The position numbers and the translations under genes were made by a program. From assembly GCA_902778055.1 (NCBI GenBank), contig CACYWL010000001.1:1-64000 (forward strand): DNA of 64,000 bases, read 5' to 3'. Positions within the stretch are counted from its first letter, which is position 1. Each line of letters starts with the position of its first letter. Shown here one piece after another: positions 1 through 9,137 of this stretch. The stretch comes from an uncultured Eubacteriales bacterium (GTDB taxonomy: Bacteria > Bacillota > Clostridia > Christensenellales > Aristaeellaceae). Below the pieces are notes generated by a model, which did no database searches, was not told where the DNA came from, and was given only the letters and a program-made list of their open reading frames with translations.

Positions 1-2
1 TT

Positions 3-269
<267 letters not shown>

Positions 270-291
270 GCTCTGATTCCGGATTTTCCTC

Positions 292-320
292 TTTTCAAAA
301 CGGGAAAAAAAGAGTATAAT
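292..320 (+). promoter_or_regulatory. Sigma-A type promoter for ireB
   Basis: A perfect TATAAT lies at 315-320 with a weak TTTTCA-like -35 at 292-297 and a 17 bp spacer, about 35 bp before the ireB start. Confidence 0.6.
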
Positions 321-354
321 ACACCCATGTTTCTGGAGAAGCGGAGGGTTGGCT

Positions 355-609
355 ATGGACGACAGATTTGAGACCATGAAATTCAAGCCCATCGAGGATT
401 CGGGCAATGAGGCGCAGGACATTCTGATGTATGTCTACCGGGCGCTTCAGGCCAAGGGCTACGACCCGATCACCCAGCTGGTCGGGTATATCTACTCCGG
501 CGACCCGACCTACATCACCAGCTACAACTCCGCGAGAAGCATGATCTGCCGCCTGGAGCGGGACGAGATTATCGAGGAGCTGGTTCGATCCTACCTGGAA
601 ACGCATTGA
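355..609 (+). CDS. ireB: IreB family regulatory phosphoprotein (UPF0297/DUF965)
   Basis: Small 84-residue cytosolic protein carrying the family signature: [21 protein letters not shown] followed by ARS and [14 protein letters not shown]. In Enterococcus the homologue IreB is a substrate of the Ser/Thr kinase IreK and lowers cephalosporin resistance; in most Firmicutes the role is unproven. I chose the ATG at 355 because GGAGGG at 343-348 sits 6 bp upstream; a TTG at 349 would overlap that site. Family length is ~85 residues, in agreement. The usual downstream partner ruvX/yqgF is absent; a terminator follows directly, so it is a monocistron here. Confidence 0.93.
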   Translation: MDDRFETMKFKPIEDSGNEAQDILMYVYRALQAKGYDPITQLVGYIYSGDPTYITSYNSARSMICRLERDEIIEELVRSYLETH

Positions 610-617
610 GAACTGAT

Positions 618-647
618 GAGGGGCGCCGGCTGCGGCGCCTCTTTTTT
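618..647 (+). terminator. Rho-independent terminator after ireB
   Basis: GGCGCCG (622-628), loop GCTG, CGGCGCC (633-639), flanked by GAGG/CCTC pairing and followed by TTTTTT at 642-647. Confidence 0.85.
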
Positions 648-682
648 AAGGATACCCGGCTGGAAAGGAGACAAGACCCGAC

Positions 683-2791
683 ATGAGAAGATCCGGTTTC
701 ACCGCGGCGCTGCTGATGGCGCTGATCCTGGTGCTGGCGCTGCCGGTACCCGGCGCGCTGGCGGCGGATGCATTCCGGTTTGAGGAGAAGTCCATCGACC
801 TGTTTGAGGGTCAGACGGCGCAGGTGCCGCTGATCCGGGAGGGAAAGCCCGCGGAGGAGGGGACGATTACCTACAGCTGCCGGAATCCGAAGGCCGTCTC
901 CGTGGCGGAGGACGGGACCATTACCGCGATCCAGAAGGGAAAGTCCACCGTGCAGGCGACGGTCACCACGGAAAAGCGGTCCTGGACCGCGAATCTGACC
1001 GTGAACGTGCTGCGCCCAGTGACCCGGGTGACGCTGAACACGGAGCGGCTGAAGGTGTATACGCCCTCGGATCCGGAGATCAGCGGCCTGCTGCGGCAGG
1101 AGACGGAGTACGACGTGATCGTGATCGCGGCCGGCAAATCCATGGACCTGAGGGCCACCTGCACGCCCGCGGACGCGAACAGCAAAAGAGTCGTGTTCTC
1201 TTCCTCGGACGAGGGGATCCTGAACGCCGGAAGGGAATCCGCCAGGGCCATTCAGGCCGGGGAATGCGACCTGACCGTCGCCAGCGCCCAGAACCCGGAG
1301 GTGACCCAGACCTATCATGTGCTGGTGATTCAGCCGGTGACCCGGGTGACCGTGTCCTCCCCGGAGGGAAAGACCGTGAACGCCGGGGAAACCCTGCAGC
1401 TGCAGGCGGATACCGAGCCCGGGAACGCCAGCATCCCGAGCGTGACCTGGAAATCAAGAAATGACAGCATCGCCACGGTGGACCAGAACGGCCTGGTCAC
1501 CGCGAAGAAAAAGGGCACCGTGACCATCGAGGCGGAGGCCGCGGACGGATCCGGTAAGTCCGGAAGCATCGGGCTGACGGTGGCCCAGAAGGTGACCTCG
1601 GTCTCCATCCGGGAGAGCGGAATCAATCTGGCCACCGGCCAGCAGGGCTACCTGCACGCCACCGCGCTGCCGGAGAGTGCCAACGAGAAGGGGATCGTCT
1701 GGGCCTCCTCGGACCCGGACATCGCGACGGTGAACCAGTCGGGACAGGTCAAGGGGATCCGGCGGGGAGAATGCACCATCACCGCGACCAGCAAGAGCAA
1801 TCCCTCCGTTTTCGCGGAGGTTCCCGTTCAGATCATTCAGCGGGTCACTCAGATCACCTTTGACGAACCGGTGTCCCTGCCCGTGCAGACGCAGGCACAG
1901 CTGGTCTGGCATGTGTATCCGGCGGACGCGACCATCAAGGACGTCACCTTCAGCTCCAACAACCGGAAGGTGGCCACGGTGGACGCCAACGGCCTGGTTT
2001 CCGGCCTGACCCGTGGCTCGGCGGTCATCACCGCCACGGCGACGGACGGATCCAACCGCCGGGGGCAGATCCGGGTCACCGTGACCCAGCCGGTGGAGGG
2101 CGTGCGCATCCAGTACGACGTCTACCATATTCAGCTGGACGGAAGCCTGAACGTCAAGGCGATCATCCGGCCCTCCAACGCGAACAATCAGAACGTGCAT
2201 TTCACCCTGGAGGACGATTATATCGCGTCCGTTTCCGATCAGAAGAACATCGGGCGGGTCCGGGGCTGGCATCCCGGACGGACGACCCTGACGGGCGTCA
2301 CCGAGGACGGCGGCTTCTCCGACACGGCGGAGATCCGCGTCGCGGATTTCAACCGGGCCATCGTGGTGGACGACCTGTACATGGAATGGGAGAACATCCG
2401 CCTCGTGCTGCGCAACCGCAGCGACTTCAGCGTGGACCGGGTCTACTTCACCGTCGAGACCTTCAACGCCGCCGGGGAGCCGCTGGTATGCAACGCGGAC
2501 GGGGTGAGCAATTTCTTCGAGGGCATGTACCGGCTGGAGATTCCGCCGGAAGGGATTTCGGAGCACTACATGTTTGACTTCGGCGATTACGTCCAGCCCA
2601 CGGAGCGGATCGGAACCGTGACGGTGACCGTGACCGGATGGCGGGATCTGGAGGGATACACCCGGAACATCCCGGAGGAGCAGCGGCCGACCCAGAGCTT
2701 CACCCGCTTCATCCCGCCCACTCAGGTGCTGTGGCAGACGGAGAATCCCTGGGTGACGCCGATTCCCCCGTACTGGTACGCACAGCCCTGA
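683..2791 (+). CDS. Secreted multi-repeat bacterial Ig-like (BIG2) protein
   Basis: Protein of 702 residues with a signal peptide (MRRSGFTAALLMALILVLAL, cleavage near ALA-AD at 27-28). Six tandem BIG2-like modules follow at roughly 30-110, 112-217, 218-300, 302-385, 387-467 and 468-552. Each has the pattern S.D..IATVDQNGLVTA..KG...I.A. The last ~150 residues form a different C-terminal domain resembling an extracellular beta-sandwich. There is no LPxTG motif, SLH domain or C-terminal TM, so attachment is unclear. RBS AAAGGAG ends 12 bp before the ATG. BIG2 domains are known as adhesion or surface-spacer modules; a function here is not assigned. It lies alone between a terminator and the mnmG leader hairpin. 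Confidence 0.85.
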   Translation: MRRSGFTAALLMALILVLALPVPGALAADAFRFEEKSIDLFEGQTAQVPLIREGKPAEEGTITYSCRNPKAVSVAEDGTITAIQKGKSTVQATVTTEKRSWTANLTVNVLRPVTRVTLNTERLKVYTPSDPEISGLLRQETEYDVIVIAAGKSMDLRATCTPADANSKRVVFSSSDEGILNAGRESARAIQAGECDLTVASAQNPEVTQTYHVLVIQPVTRVTVSSPEGKTVNAGETLQLQADTEPGNASIPSVTWKSRNDSIATVDQNGLVTAKKKGTVTIEAEAADGSGKSGSIGLTVAQKVTSVSIRESGINLATGQQGYLHATALPESANEKGIVWASSDPDIATVNQSGQVKGIRRGECTITATSKSNPSVFAEVPVQIIQRVTQITFDEPVSLPVQTQAQLVWHVYPADATIKDVTFSSNNRKVATVDANGLVSGLTRGSAVITATATDGSNRRGQIRVTVTQPVEGVRIQYDVYHIQLDGSLNVKAIIRPSNANNQNVHFTLEDDYIASVSDQKNIGRVRGWHPGRTTLTGVTEDGGFSDTAEIRVADFNRAIVVDDLYMEWENIRLVLRNRSDFSVDRVYFTVETFNAAGEPLVCNADGVSNFFEGMYRLEIPPEGISEHYMFDFGDYVQPTERIGTVTVTVTGWRDLEGYTRNIPEEQRPTQSFTRFIPPTQVLWQTENPWVTPIPPYWYAQP

Positions 2792-2839
2792 GAGGCGCGG
2801 CTTTTCGGGCAATGATCAGAGAACGAGACAGAAGCTTTC

Positions 2840-2868
2840 GGGGACGGTCCGGATTCCGGGCCGTCCCC
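2840..2868 (+). other. Strong hairpin in the mnmG leader
   Basis: GGGGACGGTCCGG (2840-2852) pairs with CCGGGCCGTCCCC (2856-2868), 13 bp including one G-T wobble, with a 3-nt loop. No T run follows, and the mnmG start codon is only 22 bp downstream. It could be an mRNA stabiliser, an attenuator needing a factor, or a processing site. Confidence 0.6.
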
Positions 2869-2890
2869 GTCGGATAAAGGAGAAAAACGG

Positions 2891-4801
2891 ATGCCGGATA
2901 TTGTGGTGATCGGGGCCGGGCACGCGGGCTGCGAGGCGGCGCTTGCGGCGGCGCGGATGGGGATGGATACGCTGCTGCTGACGCTCAACATGGACGGCGT
3001 GGCGCTGATGGCCTGCAATCCCGTGATCGGCGGATCCGCAAAGGGACATCTGGTGCGGGAGATTGACGCGCTGGGCGGAGAGATGGCCCTGGCGATTGAC
3101 GATACCTTTCTGCAGAGCCGGATGCTGAACACGGGCAAGGGGCCCGCCGTGCACGCCCTGCGCGCCCAGGCGGACAAGCAGGCCTATCAGAACCGGATGC
3201 GGAAGGCGCTGATGACCCAGCCCCGGCTCACGCTGCGCCAGGGAGAGGTCGCCGGCATCGAAACCGAGAACGGCCGGGTGACCGCGGTCACGACGGAGAC
3301 GGGCATGCGCATTCCCTGCCGGGCCGCGGTCGTCGCGACGGGGGTTTATCTGAAGGGCCGGATCATCATCGGGGAGCACAGCCACGAGGGAGGCCCCCAG
3401 GGGCTGATGCAGGCCGGCAGCCTCAGCGCCGGGCTGCGGCAGCTGGGATTTGAGCTGCGCCGCTTCAAGACCGGGACGCCCGCCCGGGTGGATCAGCGGA
3501 CCATCGATTTTGACGAGATGGAAATCCAGCGCGGGGACGAGCCGGTGGTGCCCTTTTCCTTCATGAACCAGGGGCGGAGGATGGAGAATACCTATGCCTG
3601 CTATCTGACCTGGACCAATGAGGAGACGCACCGGATCATCCGGGAAAACCTGCACCGGGCTCCGCTTTACAGCGGGAAAATCCACGGCATCGGGCCCAGA
3701 TACTGCCCCTCCATCGAGGACAAGATCGTCCGCTTCGCCGACAAGGAAAGGCATCAGCTGTTTCTGGAGCCGGAGGGGAAAAACAGCCTGGAATGGTACG
3801 TGCAGGGCATGAGCTCCTCCCTGCCGGAGGACGTGCAGTGGCGCATGTACCGGACGATCCCGGGGCTGCGGCGGTGCGAGCTGACGCGGCTGGCCTATGC
3901 CATCGAATACGACTGCATCGACAGCCGGGAGCTGCGGCCGACGCTGGAGAGCCTGCGGTTCCGGGGACTCTTCTTCGCCGGGCAGATCAACGGAACCAGC
4001 GGATACGAGGAAGCGGCGGCCCAGGGGCTGCTGGCGGGGATGAACGCGGCCCTCGGCCTGCAGGGGCGGGAGCCCGTGATCCTGACCCGGGACCAGGCCT
4101 ACATCGGCGTCATGACCGACGATCTGACCACCAAGGGAACCGACGAACCCTACCGGATGATGACCTCCCGGGCGGAGCACCGGCTGTATCTGCGGCAGGA
4201 CAACGCCGACCTCCGGCTGACGGAGATCGGCGCGGAGGCGGGGCTGGTTACCCCGGAAAGGCTGGATGCCATGCGCCGCAAGCGCGAGGAGACCGGGGAG
4301 GTGCTGCGCAGGCTGCGTACGACCCGGTTTGCCCCGGGGGAGAAGCTGGGAGCTTTCCTGAAAAAGCACGGGCAGCCGGAGACCGCCGGGTCCCTCAGCG
4401 GGGAGGAGCTGCTCCGGCGCCCGGCCATCTGTCTGCGGGATCTGGCGGAGATGGAGGAAAGCTGGGAGCAGGTTTCCCCGGCCGCCGCGGAGCAGGCGGA
4501 GATTTCCGTCAAGTATGCCGGATATCTGGAAAAGCAGGAGGCGCTGATCCGCCGGGCCCGGCTCGCGGAACGCACGCGGCTGGCGGAGGACATTCCCTAT
4601 GAAAGCATCACCGGACTCCGGTTGGAGGCCCGGCAGAAGCTGGCCCGGCAGAAGCCGGTTTCCCTCGGCGCCGCCGGGCGGATCCCCGGGGTGAACCCGG
4701 CGGACGTGGCGGTGCTGTCCGTCTGGCTGGAGAAGGAGAGACAGGAAGCGGAAAGAAAAAACGAGGACACGGAAGCCGAAAAAGAAATTCCCGAAACATA
4801 A
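2891..4801 (+). CDS. mnmG: tRNA uridine-5-carboxymethylaminomethyl(34) synthesis enzyme MnmG
   Basis: FAD-dependent half of the MnmE-MnmG complex that modifies wobble uridine-34 in several tRNAs. At 636 residues it is full length. The FAD-binding [10 protein letters not shown] is at residues 8-17, [21 protein letters not shown] follows, and both GidA signatures are present: [12 protein letters not shown] near 269 and [13 protein letters not shown] near 365. A charged tail (after [15 protein letters not shown]) extends a little beyond the usual end. ATG follows AAAGGAG closely. In many Firmicutes mnmE and rsmG are adjacent; neither is here. A terminator separates it from the convergent coiled-coil genes. 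Confidence 0.97.
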   Translation: MPDIVVIGAGHAGCEAALAAARMGMDTLLLTLNMDGVALMACNPVIGGSAKGHLVREIDALGGEMALAIDDTFLQSRMLNTGKGPAVHALRAQADKQAYQNRMRKALMTQPRLTLRQGEVAGIETENGRVTAVTTETGMRIPCRAAVVATGVYLKGRIIIGEHSHEGGPQGLMQAGSLSAGLRQLGFELRRFKTGTPARVDQRTIDFDEMEIQRGDEPVVPFSFMNQGRRMENTYACYLTWTNEETHRIIRENLHRAPLYSGKIHGIGPRYCPSIEDKIVRFADKERHQLFLEPEGKNSLEWYVQGMSSSLPEDVQWRMYRTIPGLRRCELTRLAYAIEYDCIDSRELRPTLESLRFRGLFFAGQINGTSGYEEAAAQGLLAGMNAALGLQGREPVILTRDQAYIGVMTDDLTTKGTDEPYRMMTSRAEHRLYLRQDNADLRLTEIGAEAGLVTPERLDAMRRKREETGEVLRRLRTTRFAPGEKLGAFLKKHGQPETAGSLSGEELLRRPAICLRDLAEMEESWEQVSPAAAEQAEISVKYAGYLEKQEALIRRARLAERTRLAEDIPYESITGLRLEARQKLARQKPVSLGAAGRIPGVNPADVAVLSVWLEKERQEAERKNEDTEAEKEIPET

Positions 4802-4804
4802 AGG

Positions 4805-4840
4805 CATCGCCCGCGCCGAAGCGCGGGCGATGATCATTTT
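4805..4840 (+). terminator. Terminator between mnmG and convergent genes
   Basis: CATCGCCCGCG (4805-4815), loop CCGAAG, CGCGGGCGATG (4822-4832), then ATCATTTT. The 11 bp stem is perfect; the T run is short, so efficiency is uncertain. It may serve the opposing gene as well. Confidence 0.7.
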
Positions 4841-4881
4841 CAGGTAATGCTGCGCGGGCAGCTTTTTTCCGGAGCCCTGTC

Positions 4882-5223
4882 CTACGGAGCGGCAGGCGGG
4901 GCTTCCGCGGCCCCTTCCTCCCGGAGACGGGCGATTTCCTCTTCCAGCTCCGCGATTTCCCCGCGAAGCTCCTCCGCGCGGGCGTCGGATTCCTCCAGGG
5001 TCAGCCGGGCCTCCTTCAGCGCGTTCGTTACGGTTTTCAGTTCCTCCTGGAGGGCCTCCTTCCTTTCGGCGGTGTCCTCCCAGGCGGCGCGGCTTTCGGA
5101 AAGCTGACGGTTCAGATTCCGGAGCTTCTGCCGGTCCCGGAGGATGCCCTCCCCCAGATACCAGGCCACGGCCAGGGCCGATACCGCCGCGGCGCAGAGC
5201 AGCAGCCTCATGAATTTGCTCAC
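4882..5223 (-). CDS. Small membrane-anchored coiled-coil protein (hypothetical)
   Basis: Protein of 113 residues: a hydrophobic N-terminal segment (about residues 6-23, signal anchor or signal peptide) followed by a long heptad-rich coiled coil (about 30-103) and an Ala/Pro tail. No catalytic motif is visible and I do not recognise a family. The start overlaps the upstream gene's stop by 4 bp (ATGA), so translational coupling is likely. The partner upstream has the same layout (TM then coiled coil), suggesting the two may form a heteromeric rod in the envelope; that is inference from architecture only. Confidence 0.75.
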   Translation of the reverse strand: MSKFMRLLLCAAAVSALAVAWYLGEGILRDRQKLRNLNRQLSESRAAWEDTAERKEALQEELKTVTNALKEARLTLEESDARAEELRGEIAELEEEIARLREEGAAEAPPAAP

Positions 5224-5660
5224 GGCATTTCCTCCTTCGAAGATGCATGTCCGTCCGGAGCCTCCTGCGCGGGCGCCTCAGGAACGCCCTCTCCGGCAGG
5301 CGCGGGAGATTCTTCCGCGTCCCCGGTGCGGGCCGCGGCCTCCAGCGCCTTCTTCTCCGCCCGGAGCTGCTTCCGGACTTCCTTCAGCCGTTTGACCTCT
5401 TCGGCGGCAGCTTCCGCCCGGGGCTGCGTCTCCCGGAGCTCCTCCCGGACCCGGGGCAGCTCGGCGGTGACCTCGTCATACTCCGCCTGCTGCTTCCGCT
5501 CGCGGCCCCGGCTGGTTTCCAGGCTTCGGGCGGTATCCTCCAGGGAGAAATTCAGCCCGGAGCGCAGGGGCACAAAAACGGCCATGACCGCGGAGAAAAG
5601 CAGCATGACCGCGATGAACAGGCCGGTCAGGAGAGTCCCCTTCTTCTTTTCACGCATCAT
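5220..5660 (-). CDS. Membrane-anchored coiled-coil protein (hypothetical)
   Basis: About 146 residues: a basic start (MMREKKK), a TM helix (~9-31), a coiled coil rich in Glu/Arg (~40-110), then a low-complexity Ala/Pro/Glu tail. The start is ambiguous. ATGs at 5660 and 5657 both lie behind GAGG; a TTG at 5678 would add six residues. A promoter (TTGCGC-N17-TAAGAT) overlaps the end of the upstream transglutaminase gene, so the pair may be transcribed separately from the MoxR operon as well as by readthrough. No homologous function recognised. Confidence 0.7.
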   Translation of the reverse strand: MMREKKKGTLLTGLFIAVMLLFSAVMAVFVPLRSGLNFSLEDTARSLETSRGRERKQQAEYDEVTAELPRVREELRETQPRAEAAAEEVKRLKEVRKQLRAEKKALEAAARTGDAEESPAPAGEGVPEAPAQEAPDGHASSKEEMP

Positions 5661-5698
5661 GGCCGCCTCGTCTGTCAAAAATCTTCAAATCCGGGAAA

Positions 5699-5727
5699 AT
5701 CTTATCACAACCCGCGCGGGCGCGCAA
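5699..5727 (-). promoter_or_regulatory. Candidate promoter for the coiled-coil gene pair
   Basis: On the minus strand TTGCGC (5727-5722), 17 bp spacer, TAAGAT (5704-5699). A 10 bp inverted repeat, GCGGGCGCGC (5716-5725) with GCGCGCCCGC (5739-5748), overlaps the -35 and could be a weak terminator stem or an operator. Confidence 0.5.
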
Positions 5728-5731
5728 GGCG

Positions 5732-7939
5732 TCAGAAAGCGCGCCCGCGGCCCAGCAGCCGGCGCCAGGCGTAGATCAGCCGGGCCCGGCGGGGCAGCGC
5801 GCGCCGGAGGGATCCGGCGGTTTCCCGGGCCAGCCGGGTATCCTCCGGCAGGGCCTGGACTCTTCCGTACCGCAGCAGGGAAGCGCATTCTCCCAGCTCG
5901 GAAAGGGGAACTCCGGGGCCCGATTCCGCGTCCAACCGTCTTGTAAAGGACATCAGCGTCTCCCCGGAAGCCCGGAAGAAGCCCGCGGCGGAAAGACGGG
6001 AAAGAGCATCCTCAAGCCAGACCTCGAAGCGGCCGCCCTCCTCCGGGAGACGCTTTTCCCGGAAGGCCGGATCCGTCAGCCGCCAGCGGAGAAGAAGGAG
6101 GAGGAGAAGCAGCAGGACGAGCAGGAGAACCGCCGGGATCCAGGGGAAACCGGCGGAGCTTTCGGCGCCCTCCGGGGGCCTGTTCTCCGGATCGGGAGAG
6201 ACGGCCGGGGACGGGGTCTCGCTTTCCTCCGATTCCGCGGCCGGCGAAGGAGTCGGGGTCTCCGGCTGAACAGGGGAAACGGAAGGCTGCGCAGGATCCG
6301 AATCCGTTTCGCTGTTCCCGATCCGGTGGGGCGTGGCATCAAAGGTGAGCCAGCCGAAGCCCCGGAAATAGACCTCCGTCCAGGCATGGGCGTTCAGCCC
6401 GGTCACCAGCGCCTCGCCGGTGCGGCCGGGCTCGGCCAGATAGCCCTCCACGTACCGCGCGGGCAAACCCGCCATCCGGCAGAGGACGGTAAGGGCGGAG
6501 GCAAAATAGGTACAGTACCCCTCGCGGGTATTGAACAGGAAATTCGTGACAAAATCCACGTTTCCGGGCTGGAAGGGGACATCCAGACGGTACCGGTAAT
6601 TCCGGCTGAGGTGATTCTGCAGGGCAAGGGCTTTTTCGTAGGGAGAGGAAAGGCCTTCGGTCAGATCCGCGGCGAGCTGCCAGACCGGCTCCTCCAGATG
6701 CGGAGGGAGGGCTGTGTAAATCTCCCGAAGGGCATCGTAACGGTCATCCTCCTCCCGGGCCGCCGCGTCCACCACCGTGCCGAGCCCCGCATCCCCGCCG
6801 GTCATCAGCGGCGCGGAGACCGACCAGGTATCTCCCTCCTCCAGGTTTCGGGTCACAAAGAGCTCGGAGGAATCGGTAAAATAGGGAACCAGCTCCCCGC
6901 CGGCCCGGAGCTCCCGGACGCGCTGGGGAACGAAAAGCGTCGAGGTCCCGCTGCCAAGCATGCGGACGGAGAGGGTGGACTCCGCGGTCAGGGCGGAGGA
7001 GAGGCTGCCGGAGGGAAGCTGCTGATCAAAAAGATCCGCCCGCCGCTCCGTCTGGCCCCGCGCATCCCAGAGATAGCGCCGGCCGCCCAGCGTGTTCCTC
7101 CAGCAGCGGCCGTCATAGGCGTTCAGAATGGCTCCGCGGAGATAGGCGGCGCGGGGCGCCGAAACCTGCAGGACCGGCCGGTCGGAAGGAGTGACCGGTC
7201 CGCCCAGCTGGGAAAGGCCCTGGGGATAATAGCCCTCGGAGGAGAGAGAGAACACGTCCCGGGGCTCGGTAAAGAACAGCCGGTCCAGAACGTTCTGGCG
7301 GAGCGCGTCCGTCCTTTCCTTCAGCGCGGGCAGCACCAGCCCGGAGGGAGGGGTCAGCGCGAAGGCCAGGAGCAGGCCAGCGGCCGCCCAGGGAAGAATC
7401 CGCGGAAGGGAGAGCTCCTCATGCCTCTCCATCAGCAGAAGCAGAAGCGCGGCCAGAACGGCGGGCAGGAGGCGCGGAAGCAGATCCGGCCGATCCCCCA
7501 GCCACAGCAGGAGCAGGGAGGCGATCACCGCCAGGACGGCGCCCAGGCCGCCGGCGCTTTTCCGACAGCAGAGGAAGGAGAGCAGGGTGATCAGCGCGGT
7601 CAGCACCAGGGATGCCTCCCGGGCAACCAGGGGAAGGGCTCCCGGAACGCCGGTCACCTGCAGCGTGAAGGCCCGGAGCAGATCGGAAAGCAGCGCGGAG
7701 CCGGGGGCGGAAAAGGCCCAGACCAGCAGCGTCAGAGCCAGCGCAAGGCTGCCCCAGAGGGCCGTGCGGCGCGTCAGACCGACCGCCTCCAGCGCCAGCG
7801 CCTCCGCCAGAAGCAGCAGAAGGCAGGGCAGCACGGGGACGGCAGCGCCCAGCATCCCCAGCAGGGGAAGCAGCAGCCCGGCGGCCAGAAGCAGCGTCAG
7901 AAGCAGCCGGGGCCATTTTTCAGTCAGCAGCGCACGCAT
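5732..7939 (-). CDS. TgpA-like transglutaminase-core membrane protein (DUF3488/DUF4129 type)
   Basis: 735 residues. The N-terminal third is a bundle of hydrophobic helices, followed by an extracellular transglutaminase core with an apparent triad Cys476 (GYCTYFASAL), His518 (NAHAWTEVYF) and Asp534 (FDATP). A Pro/Ser/Thr-rich linker, one more TM helix and a cytosolic DUF4129-like tail follow. This architecture is known from TgpA and relatives, which always travel with MoxR and DUF58 genes; the physiological substrate is mostly unknown. I prefer the ATG at 7939, preceded by GGAAAGGAG (15 bp away). An ATG at 8005 would add 22 polar residues with no clear RBS. The frame overlaps the DUF58 stop region. 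Confidence 0.88.
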   Translation of the reverse strand: MRALLTEKWPRLLLTLLLAAGLLLPLLGMLGAAVPVLPCLLLLLAEALALEAVGLTRRTALWGSLALALTLLVWAFSAPGSALLSDLLRAFTLQVTGVPGALPLVAREASLVLTALITLLSFLCCRKSAGGLGAVLAVIASLLLLWLGDRPDLLPRLLPAVLAALLLLLMERHEELSLPRILPWAAAGLLLAFALTPPSGLVLPALKERTDALRQNVLDRLFFTEPRDVFSLSSEGYYPQGLSQLGGPVTPSDRPVLQVSAPRAAYLRGAILNAYDGRCWRNTLGGRRYLWDARGQTERRADLFDQQLPSGSLSSALTAESTLSVRMLGSGTSTLFVPQRVRELRAGGELVPYFTDSSELFVTRNLEEGDTWSVSAPLMTGGDAGLGTVVDAAAREEDDRYDALREIYTALPPHLEEPVWQLAADLTEGLSSPYEKALALQNHLSRNYRYRLDVPFQPGNVDFVTNFLFNTREGYCTYFASALTVLCRMAGLPARYVEGYLAEPGRTGEALVTGLNAHAWTEVYFRGFGWLTFDATPHRIGNSETDSDPAQPSVSPVQPETPTPSPAAESEESETPSPAVSPDPENRPPEGAESSAGFPWIPAVLLLVLLLLLLLLLRWRLTDPAFREKRLPEEGGRFEVWLEDALSRLSAAGFFRASGETLMSFTRRLDAESGPGVPLSELGECASLLRYGRVQALPEDTRLARETAGSLRRALPRRARLIYAWRRLLGRGRAF

Positions 7940-7970
7940 GGGAGCCTGAGATTTCTCCTTTCCGAAAGCG

Positions 7971-9137
7971 TCAGAGAGCGGGATTCTTCCGGTCGGGCCG
8001 GACATAGGAGACCTGGATGCCGCTCTGCTGAAGACGGGAAATCAGGGACAGCAGGGCGGGATCCTCCGGAGTAAAGGTGACCATATAAAAGCGAAGGGCG
8101 GGACCGAGACGGCGCAGGCGCGTCATGATATCCACGAGGGCGGAATTCAGGCGGGCCGAGATGACCACCAGGCAGCCGACCTTCCGCAGACGGCGGCTTT
8201 CCAGCGTCAGCACCCTCTCGAAACGGTCCGGCTCGGAGAAATCCACCCGGGCAAGGCTTTCCAGCGCAAGGGGCAGCCCCATGGCCTTTTCCAGCTCCGC
8301 GGGATGCGCCCCGAAGAGAGGCAGATGGACGGTCAGATCCGTGGGCAGCTGATCCGCGAAAACCGAGGCGGCGGTCTCCAGAAGCGCGTCCCGGAGATCC
8401 GCCTCCGCCTCCGGATGGCCCAGGGAGGGCGGGGCGGAGCAGTCCATCAGCACGAGCACCTCCCGCAGGATCGGCTCGTCGTATTTCCGGACCAGAAGCT
8501 CCCGCTTCCGCAGGGAAAGCTTCCAGTGCACCTTCTTCAGCGGGTCTCCGGGCTGATAATCCCGGATATCCGAGGGCGCGGCCAGATCCTCCGTCGCCCG
8601 GGCGAGCATTTCGCTGCCCGGATCCCCCGGCGCGAGGGGGAGCGGATCCGTGGAGAACACCGTGGGCAGCACCAGAAGGCGGAAGGGCTCATCGTCCACG
8701 GCCCTGCGCACGGAGAAGAAGCCCAGCAGATCCTCGACGCACCAGGCCCGCACCCCCGGCGCGAGCTCCCCGATGTGATCCGCCCGGAAGGGGAGCACCA
8801 GGGTCTGGCGCTTGCCGGGGCAGTCGCGCAGCCAGATTTCCCGGACAGGAAGACCGGGCCCGTCGCTGAGCTCCAGCATCACCGGCGCGATGGGCAGGAG
8901 CCCCCGGTGCCGGATCTGAAGCGTCAGCCGGACGGCCTCCCCGCGCCGCACCGTCCGGCTGTCGAGCTCCCCGGAGAGGCGCAGGGTCCTTGCGGCCCAG
9001 AGCACACTGACCAGGCCGAAGAGAAGCCCCACCGTCAGCAGCACCGCCACCAGGAGCAGGAGCGGGCTGCCCGTCGCCAGGGCTGCCGCCAGGAAGACGG
9101 CCAGAAAGCCCAGGGGCAGCGCAATATGACAACTCAT
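7971..9137 (-). CDS. DUF58 domain-containing protein
   Basis: 388 residues with two N-terminal TM helices (about 5-50), a beta-rich region, and the DUF58 signature near 185-225 (DIRDYQPGDPLKKVHWKLS, then LLVRKYDE). A vWA-like fold follows with VLVLMDCSA. Members act with MoxR AAA+ ATPases in envelope-related or complex-maturation tasks; the exact function is not established. Its ATG overlaps the moxR stop (ATGA), indicating translational coupling. The gene order moxR-DUF58-transglutaminase is the classic conserved triad. Confidence 0.9.
   Translation of the reverse strand: MSCHIALPLGFLAVFLAAALATGSPLLLLVAVLLTVGLLFGLVSVLWAARTLRLSGELDSRTVRRGEAVRLTLQIRHRGLLPIAPVMLELSDGPGLPVREIWLRDCPGKRQTLVLPFRADHIGELAPGVRAWCVEDLLGFFSVRRAVDDEPFRLLVLPTVFSTDPLPLAPGDPGSEMLARATEDLAAPSDIRDYQPGDPLKKVHWKLSLRKRELLVRKYDEPILREVLVLMDCSAPPSLGHPEAEADLRDALLETAASVFADQLPTDLTVHLPLFGAHPAELEKAMGLPLALESLARVDFSEPDRFERVLTLESRRLRKVGCLVVISARLNSALVDIMTRLRRLGPALRFYMVTFTPEDPALLSLISRLQQSGIQVSYVRPDRKNPAL

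Noticed and set aside
2816..5248. Long minus-strand open frame (810 codons) opposite mnmG
   Set aside because: It is antisense to the recognised mnmG gene, with low-complexity Arg/Pro/Gln content typical of a GC-rich shadow frame, and no RBS or family match.
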